Shown here: in pieces, positions 1 to 10,797 of the stretch | How the letters are laid out: each line of letters begins with the position of its first letter | Position numbering within the stretch: position 1 is the stretch's first letter | DNA from: Phytophthora sp. 'mugwort' | Taxonomy: Eukaryota > Oomycota > Peronosporomycetes > Peronosporales > Peronosporaceae | DNA length: 64,000 nt | Direction: 5' to 3' | Assembly: GCA_033558025.1 (NCBI GenBank) | Contig: JAUCEF010000012.1 | Location: 1,798,001-1,862,000, forward strand | Notes under the pieces: generated by a model | Told to the model about the DNA's origin: nothing | Seen by the model: only the letters and a program-made list of their open reading frames with translations | Databases searched by the model: none | Made by a program: the position numbers and the translations under genes

Positions 1-192
1 CACCCACTTTTGCGGGCAAAGCTCCGTTAATATTAGGAGTTAGCGACTACGATTTAGATATACTGCTTCTGTCACCAGTAGAAAGCCGAGGTTTATGCTA
101 ACGACTGCAGTTTCACAGCCTGCAGGGACCTCCTATACAAGCATTCCAGCAGTGCGACACATTAGATCACCCGCTCAAAGCATACAAATCTA
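1..192 (+). repeat. Left terminal inverted repeat of the Tc1-like element
   Basis: It matches the reverse complement of 1349-1539 with only scattered mismatches and one small indel near position 140. The shared core includes TTAGCGACTACGATTTA and GCGACACATTAGATCACC. TIRs this long are unusual for classic Tc1 elements, which have short or IR/DR ends. Confidence 0.85.
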
Positions 193-213
193 AATATAAA
201 AATGGTTATCATG

Positions 214-1312
214 TCAATAATGTGTCTTGTTGCCTTTCTTATCTAATACTTCAATGCATCTTCGTGGCATGGACTCAATGAGCGACATTAGCATTGCGAT
301 GTGTATTGATTCCCAGGCCTCATATAGTGCTGCCTTTAACTGCGGCACACTTTCAAACTGTTTTCCGTTTGCATATACCCTCCTGCTCATAATAGACCAT
401 AAGTTTTTTTTTCAATTGGATGGAGATCTGGGGATTTTGATGACCAGTCGAGCACGTTAATCACTTGCTCAGCAAAAAGACCCTTGGTGCGCTTTGACGC
501 GTGAATGCTTGCATTGTCCTGCTGGTAGATAAAATCGATACCATAGTTCAGATGAGCAAACGGAAGGAGATACTCGGAGACCGTAAAGACGTAGTCATCT
601 GAGTTCTGCCTCCCCGTAAGGATCACTAGGGGCGTCTTCCTACGCGAGCTGAAGCCAGCCCAAATCATGACAGAACCGCCACCAGCCTGCCGGCGCTTGG
701 TCTGGCGGGGTGGCTTGCGCAGGTCACGCCAGTAGTACTGGAAGCCATCGGGTCCAGCTAGGTTCCACTTCTTCTCATCGGAGAAGATAATGGAGTCACA
801 GATGGTCCCGGCGTCTTTGCGCACCAGCATGGCGCTGGCCCACGCCTTGCGTCGCTTCATGTCCCCTGGGTTGAGGGGGAGCGTGTTCACCATCTTGATG
901 TACACCCCAACCAGTCCACCCTTGCTAGGGTGCGCTGGATGGTGCGCACCGAGACGGTGAGCTGGAGCTCCGTCTTGAGCTGGGCAGCCGACGACGTGCC
1001 CTTGGTTGCGGTGCAGATGAGACGGCGGGTCTCGCGGTCGGAGAGTGCTGGGGCTGGTCCTGGACGCTTGGCCTCCTGACGTTGCGGTGCGGGCGAGGTG
1101 ACGCGTCTGACAGTGTGAGTGCAGCGCCTCGTGCTCTTTGCAACAGCAAGAGTGCTTAACCCAGCTTCTCGAAGCCCTTGAATCCTGCCCTTCTCGCGCC
1201 CGGTCACTCGAGGCTTCTTCTTACTTGTCATCTCCAACTTTGCATAATGAGCCGCAGGCAGCACCAGGGACAGCGGTCCCCCAGCTCCAGTAACTAGTCT
1301 GATGCCACTCAT
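214..1312 (-). pseudogene. Tc1-family DD34E transposase, frameshifted
   Basis: The reverse strand encodes an N-terminal helix-turn-helix (REKGRIQGLREAGLS and a second basic helix ending TVSVRTIQRTLARVDW). A catalytic domain follows with the first Asp in FSDEKKWNL, the second in QQDNASIHASK, and the Glu in SPDLHPIE. Two single-base shifts break it. One lies at a GGGG run near 905, between the DNA-binding and catalytic parts. The other is in a T9 run near 405-413 just after the catalytic Glu; the C-terminal tail then runs in another frame to a TGA at 214-216. Length over all frames is about 360 codons, near normal for Tc1. Homopolymer position means assembly error is an alternative to decay. 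Confidence 0.85.
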
Positions 1313-1348
1313 TTTTCAATTTGACAATCATTCTTTTACCGTTGGTTT

Positions 1349-1539
1349 TTGTATGCTTTGAGCCGGTGATCTAATGTGTCGCACTGCTGGATGGAAATTT
1401 CTATAGGAGGTTCCCTGCAGGCTGCGAAAGTGTAGTCGTTAGCATAAACCTCGGCTTTCTACTGGTGACGGAAGCAGCATATTTAAATCGTAGTCGCTAA
1501 CTCCTAATATTGACGGAACTTTGCCCACAAAAGTGGGTG
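1349..1539 (-). repeat. Right terminal inverted repeat of the Tc1-like element
   Basis: Reverse-complement partner of 1-192. It ends AAAAGTGGGTG at 1539, after which the Copia integrase frame continues. The close match between the two arms suggests recent transposition or little decay. Confidence 0.85.
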
Positions 1540-2240
1540 GATGATCTATCCTGTCGCGGAGTGTACAAGAGCATTGAAGAGAAGGACCCATCGGAGATAT
1601 TGTTCGGCAACAAGCCAGACGTGAACAATATTAGAGTGTGCGGATCGGTGTGATCCGTGCACGTACTAAAAGAAAGGCGAATGACCAAGTTGAGCCCGAA
1701 GGCTGAACCTGTGCTACTACTTGGATTTGCACAAGTAACAACTGGATACCGACTATTACATCTCAGGACGCTTAAAATTGTGGAAGCCCGAAATGAAAAA
1801 AAATTCGAGAAGATATTACAGTGGGGAATACCTACTTGACTGCGCTGCTCAAAGGACAACACGGAATTGAAGAGATCCCGTTTGTGGCTCTGCTAGTCAT
1901 ATATGTAGCGGACGAAAGTATGTGAAGTGGTGCTGCTAAAGCGGTGGCAACTGGTCTACCAGGAAAAGTGACTACAACTTACAAGGTACCTTCGGCAGAA
2001 ATAAGAACGCAAGGTTTTGGGTGTGCGACATCGTTGATCAGTGACGAGTCGGAAGTGGATGAGCTGGATTCAATACACAACTCGCGGATAGTGGTTCAAG
2101 GAGAAGCGGTGACTGGTAACAGCTGATGTTCTAGCCCGAGCGGAACAAGAACAGCGCCGCCCCACGACAGCGACGACAGAATACTACTTCACAACAACCT
2201 ACACGGTTATCGACGCGAGTAAAGCGTTCGAATGTTGACA
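1540..2240 (+). pseudogene. Copia retrotransposon integrase/linker fragment
   Basis: Immediately right of the Tc1 element the plus strand reads as the C-terminal part of a Copia integrase: a segment resembling 'PSEILFGNKPDVNNIRV', then 'EPVLLLGFAQVTTGYRL', the usual GY-R-L stretch before the linker to reverse transcriptase. Frames change and stops occur. A later stretch near 2160-2230 (TSQQPTRLSTRVKRS) looks like the basic linker of the same polyprotein, after which a Harbinger relic intervenes. Only a remnant is present, and no LTR was recognised. Confidence 0.6.
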
Positions 2241-2953
2241 GAGTGGTTATCAGTTGATGGTGAAGGAAGACATTTACGCGGATCCTACAACGGCTTGCAA
2301 GTTCATAGCTGGATATCCCTTGCGGCAATACCAACCGTCGTAGTCTTCGAATCGATCATGCTCGATCAGTGTTCCACCCACAGCTGCGCAAATCGGCGTC
2401 ACTTGCCCGCAGCTCGAACTTGTATTGTATCGCGATCCACCCTTCCAGTGATGCTGGCAAATAAAGGTATCTCCGATAGTCATCAGCCATGACAGTGATC
2501 AGCAGGTTAATAGTTGTAACAGCCCCGCTTTTCGAGACGCCAAACATCTGCGCTGTATGTCGGAAACCGCACATCAGCCTAAGAATACAGCATAGCTGCC
2601 ACACGAGTCTCAAATGAATACTCGACATGGTAGCAGGCTCAAATCTGCTGAGAGGGCGTAGCAGCGTGCAGAGCATGCGAAAACTTGATTGTATGAAGCA
2701 CAAATGGTATTGATCATATGCAGGATCAGGCAGCATGACGTCAATATTGCGAGCTGGCAGGGTTGGGAATGTTGCTTTCTCTTTCCTGACGATCCCCGAA
2801 CGCGCAAAAATCGCCATAGCCGATGCGCATAGACCAACTCCTGCTAGCAGAGCGCGTCCTCATCAACATGCTTGTCCATTTGTCACTTTCGCATTTTGAA
2901 TCTTTGTGAATGCGCCCATCTTTCCATCGGTGTTGATTACAACACGACTCCAA
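2217..2953 (-). pseudogene. PIF/Harbinger-type transposase remnant
   Basis: Reverse-strand frames together give the order typical of Harbinger nucleases. First comes a helical region with TAQMFGVSKSGAVTTINLL (a VSKS-type helix-turn-helix). Next is an acidic/aromatic segment ending LPASLEGW. Then CAAVGGTLIEHDRF and DGWYCRKGYPAMNLQAVV, equivalent to the catalytic-Asp and GWYCRKG-type motifs of DDE_Tnp_4. The Asp normally found in 'GAVDGTL' is Gly here. At least two frameshifts are needed to join the segments, and the C-terminal part is missing. It probably inserted into the Copia fragment to its left. Confidence 0.6.
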
Positions 2954-2959
2954 GACTCG

Positions 2960-3228
2960 TGCACAGACATGACGAATTGAGGCGATCAGAGGTAGACCAT
3001 CACGTATTGATATCGCGCGCTATCAACACCGACACCAGACACGAAGAGTGCAACCAGCCCCTTATTGGGTTAGTGTCGACTAATACTACATTATTTGAGT
3101 GGGGCAAACAATAATAACTTAGTAGCAATTATTCTGGGTTAGGAGTGAAGCGTATAGTTCAGCCAACCAGGATCAATTCTATGGGATCTGAACCGATATA
3201 CCGGTCAGATACCAGTTGCCAATCAGCG
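2960..3228. other. No recognisable gene
   Basis: Short spacer between the Harbinger relic and the inverted duplication. Small reading frames here show no family features. Confidence 0.4.
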
Positions 3229-3652
3229 ATGTACGTCAATGAGAGGGGGAACATCGCAGTGTTATGCTAAGGGATTTGCGTCAGTTGTGTGATGTTTACT
3301 GACTTTGAAACAGTTCGCAATGCCTCTTTCACCTGTACTTTACCGTCGGTGGGTGACAGCAACAGTATTCCCCATATAAAGACAAAGACTCAGTCGGTCC
3401 AGCTCTTTGGAGACTTCTCAAGCAGTTGGGACGTCGTCGTGGCTTTAATGGTCCCTGCCTTGAACTTCCAGACGAATTCTACGACGTCGTAAGAGCTTTT
3501 TAATAATGGCTAACGCACTTTGATCTAACTAACGTTGTGTCATTTGTAGCTAACAGGTTGGCTCGGGCTCCAGCTTGACCTAAGACTTGGCTTATCCGAA
3601 GTCGCGGCTCCAGCTTCGGCGCTGCCAGATGTGTTTTTCTCGCTGTCAATTG
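3229..3652 (+). pseudogene. Inverted partial copy of the 7.2-8.9 kb secreted-protein gene
   Basis: This block matches the reverse complement of about 7668-8086 at high identity. It covers that gene's intron 2, all of exon 3, intron 3 and the start of exon 4. Similarity starts at the donor-like GTACGTC and stops abruptly after CTCGCTGTCA. The copy has a one-base deletion inside the exon 3 equivalent (GTGGCTTTAATGG against GTGGACTTTAATGG), which breaks the frame, so it cannot encode the protein. Introns are retained, so it arose by DNA-level duplication rather than retrotransposition. Confidence 0.85.
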
Positions 3653-4705
3653 CTGGTACGCGGCACAGGTCCGGTGAGAGATCCGAGCTGCTTCAGCGGC
3701 AGGATCCGCATCACTGGGTCCTTGCGCAGGAAGTCGTTCAGCTCCGTACGCACGTATGCCGACTCCAGCTTAGATCGTGACAAGGTAGACGTCAATACAG
3801 CACGAACTTTGCTATCCGAGCCTGATACCTTGAGTTGCTTCCGTGTGGCCTTCGTCTTCTTCTTTGACGTGGCACTTGAGGCTGCTGGGGTGGTGGTGGA
3901 TGAAGGATCATTCACTCTCGCGAACGATCCTTCGTCCGGCAGGTCCTTACTCGCGTCAAGACTTGCGGGGCCCCCGAAGGGAGTTGGGGAGGAACGCGAG
4001 GTTTCTCTTCCTGATCCGTTGCCAGACCATCCTCTCTTCCGTCGGCAGATCTCCTCCCAGGGCTATGTCGATCCGTGAATCTCTCTTTCAGCGACGCCAT
4101 CGGCGATCCAGTCTCCCTCGGCGCTTCATCTCCCGATCCATTGCTCGCTTGAGCATCATCTTGGGACTCACGGTGAAATCCCGCGTCACCGAGAGATCCT
4201 GGCACGCGCACCATTGTCGTGGAGTGGATCCACTGAAATTCAGTAGGATCCCAACTCACACGCACTGCGCCCAGACACCGATTAACGGAGGGGGTACTCC
4301 AACGGCCGTGTTGTTGCTGAGTGGTCACCTTGTGTACCCCTCGGCGGGCTGGTACTGCTCTCTCGTTGACACGAGATGAGCACGCACTTGGTGGGCCTTG
4401 GACGTCCTTGTGGGGACTTGAGAGGGGGTGGATCCGCGCGGATATTCCTGCGCACGAGATCCGGTGTTGGTTTGGTCTTGAGCTCTTTGCGTTGACCTTG
4501 TGAATCCGTAATAGAAATACGAGATCCGGAGTTGTTGCTTCTTCCTTCTTGAGGTGTCCTTCCTCCTTATCGGAGTTGTCCTTGTTCCTTTACAATGCTT
4601 GCCGCCCCCAATAGCGGGATCTTGAGGGGGGGTTGAGAAGCCAAACGGCGAGCGCGACCTGGCCAAGCTATCCAGGGGCTGCCACGTGTGCAGGAAGATC
4701 GCCAA
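3646..4705 (-). other. Reverse-strand low-complexity frames, possibly degraded retroelement gag
   Basis: Three overlapping reverse-strand open frames (4705-4325, 4328-3912, 3915-3646) read as Ser/Thr/Pro/Lys-rich sequence. They end in a more ordered stretch (TSTLSRSKLESAYVRTELND, then FLRKDPVMRILPL) whose layout recalls the start of oomycete Gypsy gag proteins. No zinc knuckle or protease is visible. A degraded host gene is the alternative. Confidence 0.25.
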
Positions 4706-5099
4706 AGTTTAGACTTGGTCTATGTATGGGGCCAATAGAAATCTCTTATACAATAGTCAAGTCTGTCTTCCAGTGCAAATTCGGTTCTGATTTATACCTT
4801 AGCCTATCTACCTTCGGTTTCCATCCCAAAACCTATCCTACGAACTACTTATAACTTAGTATCCCATCTCTGACCTCTTCCTGGCCACCCGTCTCCACTT
4901 TACCTCCCTTTAGCTGCGGATATTCAACCCGGTGTGCACTAAACTGATCGGATTTAATACTTAGGACCTCACCCCACGAGATGGGTTTGGATACGTACCA
5001 GATACAGACCAGGCGTGTCGCATGGTCCGGATCCATCACCTTGACGCTGTTATGGCTGCTGCTGGCGACGTGGATCCTCAGCTGCCGGTCAACTTCCAT
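4706..5099. other. Spacer with one unassigned reverse-strand frame
   Basis: A reverse frame at 5099-4845 (84 codons) is open but has no recognisable motif. Nothing else was identified. Confidence 0.25.
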
Positions 5100-6660
5100 C
5101 TTATCCGGATCTGCAATACCACATTGATCAGAGGCTTGTGACAGGGCAAGTCGCTACCAATCTTGTAAGATGGGAAGTGCGAGTGCAACCAGCAGGTAAC
5201 TCGCAAATGACCAGACCGCACCGCGCGGTCAACGGCTCAATGACTATGTGAGTCTTGCCGATGCGCATACAGCCACTTTACGGTCCGAAATTGACCGTGT
5301 TCGGCTACCGAGTACATCGCCTGGTCCGTGCATCCCTCTGAGCGGTTCGCATGCAGCCATTGTACCACTTCCAGATGACCATTAGCTGCTGCTGCATCCA
5401 TAGCGTACTTAGAACAACCCTCGGACCGATCCTGGTGCAGCCGCTTGACCACTTCCAAGTGTTCAGAGCTCGCTGCAATATCCATAGCATCAAAACCACA
5501 TTTTTGGGAATGGTTGGCTTGAATTAATGGCTAAATGGCCACCTTGGGCGGCCCATTAAATGGGATCTTTAGCGTAAGCCCACCACGAATCCGGTGCGTC
5601 AAGCCGTCTTCGTTTCGCCCCGTCTGTCCCATAGACTGTCGAGTCCAAAGCGTGAAAAAATTTCTAATACCTCCAGATGTCCATACTCCGCCGATATCTC
5701 TATTGCTCGACCTGATGCTTTTTAACCGGGGTACGAAAAGTGGTCTAGCAGCCAGTGTACGCAGATCAAGTGGCCTCTTTCGATAGCATCGATCAAAGCA
5801 CGTACGTGTTCGTCGGTCAATCCGTGATCATAATCATAAAGAGACTGCATCACTGCAACATGACCCTCCGAGCAGCAAGAGCCAACAGCGAACTGATATC
5901 CGGGTATGTACAGTACGGAGCTTCGCATGCTAATGGATGTACTGTCAGCCACTGGAAGACACGAGCATCCCCACGAACATCTGCCGTTTCAATGCGGATT
6001 CCCAGCGTATTTTCCAATTTTCATGGCTCTGTGGTAAAGGACAATGAAGCTCCCAATTTTCAAGCATACACAATTGCTGACTGCCGATCATTATTTCTAG
6101 ATCGCTTAAGCACTCCAGAAGTTGGCCATTCTCAATGGTTTTCTGTATCGCTTTATCTCCTCAATTGGCTTCACCCCATGGAATCTGAAATCGTATGGTG
6201 CATTCGTTATGAACCGTAGTTTGCTGTTGTTCAGATCGATCTGGATCCATAGCTCGGTGTGTCAACAGAAACTGTAACACATTGAGATTTCCGTTCGAAA
6301 ATGATATCCAGCCACACTTTCAGGGGCTTTTCGCAACCCGAAAAGTGCTCGAACAGCCACTTAACCATCGGTAATCCCCTCGGGTACACGCAGCTTGGAG
6401 CGACTTGGAGAATTCCAAGCGGTAGTAATGCGGATCTGTACGCAGATAATGGAGAGAGACCAGCCAGATGTTCTGTCGGTCACACGAGTAGGACTTGCAC
6501 TCCAAATCCAGTCGAGAAGTCTGGTCGAGCCTATGTGACATGCCCCGCTTAATGGAAGGAAAGCTGGCGGTCCGAGGTATCTGGAAATTATTTGAGTGCT
6601 TAGCTCCAGCGCCGTCAATGCTGAATTTGCTGCAGCGAAAGCTTCACTGATACAACCATG
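5100..6660 (-). pseudogene. Ankyrin-repeat protein pseudogene (oomycete type)
   Basis: Reverse-strand frames carry several ankyrin units of the style abundant in Phytophthora. At 5485-5237 two near-perfect repeats show AAAANGHLEVVQWLHANRSEG. A further unit lies at 5952-5722 (EGHVAVMQSLYDY, then RGHLICVHWLLDHF). The N-terminal part near 6618-6320 resembles the family's amino terminus. Linking segments (for example AAQGGHLAI near 5545) fall in other frames, so at least four frameshifts or stops interrupt about 500 codons. The family is a protein-interaction scaffold; no specific function can be inferred. Confidence 0.75.
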
Positions 6661-7209
6661 GCTTCAGCTTTAAGTGTCGGAATGAAAGATGATGATAACC
6701 ACATTCTGATGCTTTCGGATAGGGCCTAACTTTTCGTCAAGTTACATCACCTTGCACCTTTAATCTCTCTAGTTGAGAGGGTACGTGAACTTCGATGCGA
6801 CTAAAAATCCACTTATCTAACCTCAGGTTATTTGCTTCAAGTTTTTTTTTTCAGTTGGGCCACGGTATTTGCTGATTCTTGTCCCTTGATGGTGTTAGGT
6901 GGGCGGCACATTTGCTCCTTGTCGCGTCTGGAAAACGAGATGTCGTAACGATAGCGAGAAAAATAGCTCAGCGACCACGAAAAGTGTCGACGTCAGTGCC
7001 AACATGACTGCCGAGCCTGGGTCCTATAAATAGATAGCATCGAGCATGAGTATCATGCAAGAAAGTACCACATCAGCTTGTGGACGTACGATCACGCAGT
7101 GTTTGGTAGCCTCGTCTAGGCTGTAGAAGTAATACTTCGAGCATTCTGGGTCTAAAAAACAAATAAAAAACATATCTAACTCGTTAGTTAGTCACGACCA
7201 AAATTGTCA
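6661..7209. other. Intergenic, no gene recognised
   Basis: About 550 bases between the start of the ankyrin relic and the 3' end of the secreted-protein gene. It contains short A/T runs and no convincing reading frame. It presumably includes the 3' UTR of the neighbour. Confidence 0.4.
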
Positions 7210-8929
7210 CTAAAAATCATCGGTACCTTGGCAAACATTTCGATTCGTGACGGATTCTTGCTGCCCTGTACATGATACCGGTTGCAAGCAAGTTGTGGAA
7301 CTTTGTCGCTGTTTTCTGGCTGATATCGTCGTTGCTGAGGGCTTTCGAATCCCAGTTCGCTTGGTGCTGCCATCGAATACAACTGAGCCCAAGGCATCCA
7401 GAACCATCGCGCCAAAAACGATGGGCGAGTCGACCATATTGTACACTAGAGTCCCGCTCACTCCGTGCAATCGCTGAAGACGCGCGACCTCCGCAGCTGT
7501 GGTGGTCGGCGCAGCAAACGCGGCGGTGCCTCTCTGCAGCATTGAAGCCGATCGTTGAATACAGAGTTTTGTAGTGTTTTTTGTGGCGTTTGAGGTCGAT
7601 GATGATGAGCCTGATAGCTCCGGTAGAACGAGAGATCGCAGCGGTAGAGCAAGCTGCATACCAGAAAGTGACAGCGAGAAAAACACATCTGGCAGCGCCG
7701 AAGCTGGAGCCGCGACTTCGGATAAGCCAAGTCTTAGGTCAAGCTGGAGCCCGAGCCAACCTGTTAGCTACAAATGACACAACGTTAGTTAGATCAAAGT
7801 GCATTAGCCATTATTAAAAAGCTCTTACGACGTCGTAGAATTCGTCTGGAAGTTCAAGGCAGGGACCATTAAAGTCCACGACGACGTCCCAACTGCTTGA
7901 GAAGTCTCCAAAGAGCTGGACCGACTGAGTCTTTGTCTTTATATGGGGAATACTGTCGCTGTCACTCGCCGACGGTAAAGTACAGGTGAAAGAGGCATCG
8001 TGAACTGTTTCAAAGTCAGTAAGCACCACACCACTGACGTAAGTCCCTTACCATAACACTGCGATATTCCTCCTCATCAGACGTACTGGGGAACGAGATT
8101 CCTTGTGCATTTGAGGCCCCATCGCTGTCATCGCCGAGTGACACGAACGGTTCACTCCAGACGTAAGCATCTCGATGAAAAGCGTCCTTCTCGCCAGTGT
8201 TTTCTGCTAATTGGATCTCGTTAGTGGCGAGAAGCACCGCCCCCTTGTCCTTCTTCGAGTGATCCTGACCGTGATATATGTAGCCTTGACAATCAGTTGC
8301 TGTCTCCTGGATCGTTTCCCAGAGTGGCGAGAGTTCTGGGCGAAAGGCGAAACCCGCGCCAATGAAGCCGTCAGCGTCCAAGCTGCCGAGATAATACGCG
8401 ACTGCTTCCATTCGCATCTCGTCGTTTTCCAATCGGAAAGACCCGACGTTGGCGCGTCCGCTGTAGCGCAACACAGGGACCTGAACCTCTCGCTCTTTCA
8501 CATCGGGTTTTACCGAATGCAACTCGTAGCGCAGTCGTTTTCGAGCATCATCTGGGCAACAAACGACGCGAAGCGTGAGGTAAAATACTAGCCAAAATCG
8601 ACCAGCTGGGATGAAAGACACACCAAATTCAGCGTCAGTTATGAGCCAATCTCGATGTGAAGTGCTCGCATCTTCACACACCACGATGCCGTCAAGATCT
8701 AGAGAACATTTCAGTCAAAAATGGCAATGTTTCACTGTTTTTTCTACGAATCCTGCATACCTGTCGTGAGAATGAGCCGGATAGATAAACCGTCAATTAT
8801 CATTTCGAGCACGGGGTTGCTGTTGACCATTTTGACGGGTGGTGGGGTCGACAATGTCGTCCCCAATACATTTTCAAGAGCGAGAACGAGCGAGACCAAG
8901 GTCACGAGCCACTTCTGCATCTTCTCCAT
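7210..8929 (-). CDS. Four-exon predicted secreted protein, function unknown
   Basis: The proposed exons are 8929-8761, 8698-8087, 8004-7829 and 7767-7210, with introns of 62, 82 and 61 nt. All are GT-AG with consistent phases, giving 504 residues. Intron 2 uses a GTACGT donor and a CTTACTGAC branch-like site. The N-terminus (MQKWLVTLVSLVLALENVLG) looks like a signal peptide. The middle is beta-rich and acidic with no motif I recognise. The last exon is Ser/Thr/Ala-rich, and another frame is also coherent over its final ~50 codons, so the C-terminus may be frameshifted or spliced differently. A partial inverted copy lies at 3229-3652. Start choice: ATG at 8929; the ATG at 8920 is equally plausible. 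Confidence 0.6.
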
Positions 8930-9970
8930 TTGTGAAGCGACGCGATCTTAATAACGGGCTAGAATAGGGAAAGCAATATGGAGCTGACCTCTTCGGTCCT
9001 TTTCCAAAAGCCTCAAAACATCCAATGGCACGACACAAGCTGAGACTTCGCAGTGGTGACATCCAGTCATTCCGCAACTTTGTACAGCGTGGTTTCTCTT
9101 AAACACTGGAAGTACCGTCATCAAGATGTTTGGAACCCGATGCACAGAAATGGAAACTGGCAACCGTGTGTATCAATGAAAGTTAGCCGTGACTCAGTCA
9201 GGAGGAGAATGGCCGCACGGGCGCCGACCGCCTTCTGTGTAGTGATGACTTGCTTACGTGTCAAGACTTGATGAAAGATGAACGCGACCACCACTTGCCA
9301 CATTGAGTGTGCTGTGCTCTCTGCGGAACCAGTTCAAACAATGTAAATATTAAAAACTACCACGACGTGGGCACCATCGAGTCAATGGGCACTGAACCAG
9401 AGCTGACGGCCGAGGTAAGTGCATCGGTTCAAGAGCACGCACGTCACCGAGTATTCACAATTGTCCACCAGCAACGACGTCATGCGTGCAGGGATGACCA
9501 GATGCTACACCTCTCAATATATGTCCTACTTCCTGTCGATTTTTTGCAGTATGATGCTGTCCATTGCTAGTGCCACGAAAATCGCCGAGGCAAAGCGAAA
9601 CAACTACCCTGCAGTACTAGCTCGGCAACACACAGAGTACAGCGTGTCACCTCGTTACTTCCAGCTGCGAATTTTAGTTCTCGCGACTCTTTCATCCGTC
9701 GGAATCGTGCCAGCTGTGCGAAGAAAATAACAAAACGGCCATGTTTAAGCTTGTTGCCATGTCAAACGCAAACTGTTAGCTTGATTGAGCTCCGCCATGG
9801 TATTTTGCTACAAGATCTGCATCATCGGCTGCGTGGGGATTTTCGCGACTAGAAGCAGTTTTCCGTAGATTTTTTTTCCACAACTGTGGCATTATTACCA
9901 TTCAGCACCAACACTTTTCTCTCTCTCGTGACAATTACTATTTTCTAGTTAAGCTGCTGTAACTTCATCC
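8930..9970. other. Upstream region with an unassigned plus-strand frame (9419-9730)
   Basis: Nothing here is confidently genic. A plus-strand open frame at 9419-9730 contains one hydrophobic stretch (MSYFLSIFCSMMLSIASA) and could be a remnant of a membrane protein. No homolog was recognised. The right end includes the 3' flank of the TMEM128-like gene. Confidence 0.25.
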
Positions 9971-10636
9971 TCACTGCACCCCCGCCAGGAACATGGACAG
10001 ATACGAGTGCATGAACCAGAGATAGGCACCGACAAACACGACGCGCTGCAGAATGGGCGGCAAAAGCACCAGCAGCTGCACCACGACACCCCACGACCAC
10101 ATGAACAGGTACGGCAGCGTCAGCCAGCGCCACACGGGCCACATCCCCACAGTTAAACTGTAGCAACGTCAGAATTTAGCAAGCAAAGACTCTACTATCA
10201 TCACAGCGCTCTAAACTGGTACTCACCATAATCCCGACGCCAGCATGGACGCCAACATCCCGTGGGTTGCCGTCTTGGCGCTCTCATAGTGCACATGCTC
10301 CCCTCGGATCATGCTGCGGTATACTTCAATGTAGCAGCCGAAGGCTCCCAACAGTGTCCCGAAGAAAATGCCCAAGTGCACAAAACTGCGGTTGGCGTGG
10401 GGCGCATGCAGTAATTCTGGGACAAAATTGGCTTCGTACAGTCCGAGACACGCCACGGTCAGGAACGCAGCGGACCAGATCTTGTCCATTACGAAGCGCA
10501 CCCAGCTCTCGGGCTCTGAGCGCCTCGGTGCCGGCACTTCGGGCACCATCGGGTCCGTCTCCGTCTGTTGCGTCTCGCCGTCGTCGTCCTCGCCGCGCTG
10601 CGCGTGCGGACGGCGCTCCTTGAGCATGGGCATCAT
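9971..10636 (-). CDS. TMEM128-like multi-pass membrane protein
   Basis: There are two exons, 10636-10227 and 10157-9971. The 69-nt GT-AG intron (GTGAGTACC donor, GCTACAG acceptor) is in phase, giving 198 residues. The first ~45 residues are charged and Asp/Glu/Pro-rich, followed by four or five hydrophobic segments. The arrangement, and the stretch GLCLTVGMWPVWRWLTLPYL with its GLC..G.WPVW pattern, resemble the TMEM128 family, ER-associated four-pass proteins of unknown biochemical role. I chose the first ATG (MMPMLKERR); a start three codons later is possible. It is transcribed divergently from the SLC37-type transporter with only 161 bp between starts. Family assignment is by recognition, not search. 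Confidence 0.6.
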
Positions 10637-10797
10637 CCTTCGTGCTTCACTTGTGTACTGTAGCAATTATTTTTAGCAAGGCGAAATAAGTTGCCTTAAT
10701 TTAGTTTACATATAATCAATAATCTTAAAATTAAATATATCTTAGCTTTTGTCAGAATCAGATATTTTTATTTCACTGTAATAGCCCCAGATCGTCA
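10637..10797. promoter_or_regulatory. Short divergent intergenic region, presumed bidirectional promoter
   Basis: 161 bp separate the start codons of the TMEM128-like (-) and SLC37-like (+) genes. The sequence is A/T-rich (for example TTAATTTAGTTTACATATAATCAATAATCTT). No clear oomycete initiator consensus was found. The role is inferred from position only. Confidence 0.45.

Larger units (their letters stand above)
1..1539 (-). mobile_element. Tc1/mariner-like DNA transposon with long terminal inverted repeats
   Basis: The first ~190 bases reappear as a near-identical reverse complement at 1349-1539, both ending in CACCCACTTTTG/CAAAAGTGGGTG. Between them lies a reverse-strand Tc1-family transposase. 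The element interrupts a Copia integrase frame that resumes at 1540, so it is a nested insertion. The left boundary coincides with the window edge, so the outer end and target duplication cannot be confirmed; the expected TA is not adjacent on the right. The transposase is frameshifted, so the copy is probably non-autonomous. Confidence 0.85.

Noticed and set aside
227..460. Plus-strand open frame of 77 codons
   Set aside because: It is the complement of the C-terminal part of the reverse-strand Tc1 transposase.
8211..8591. Plus-strand open frame of 126 codons
   Set aside because: Antisense shadow of exon 2 of the secreted-protein gene, whose splice phases and composition support the reverse strand.
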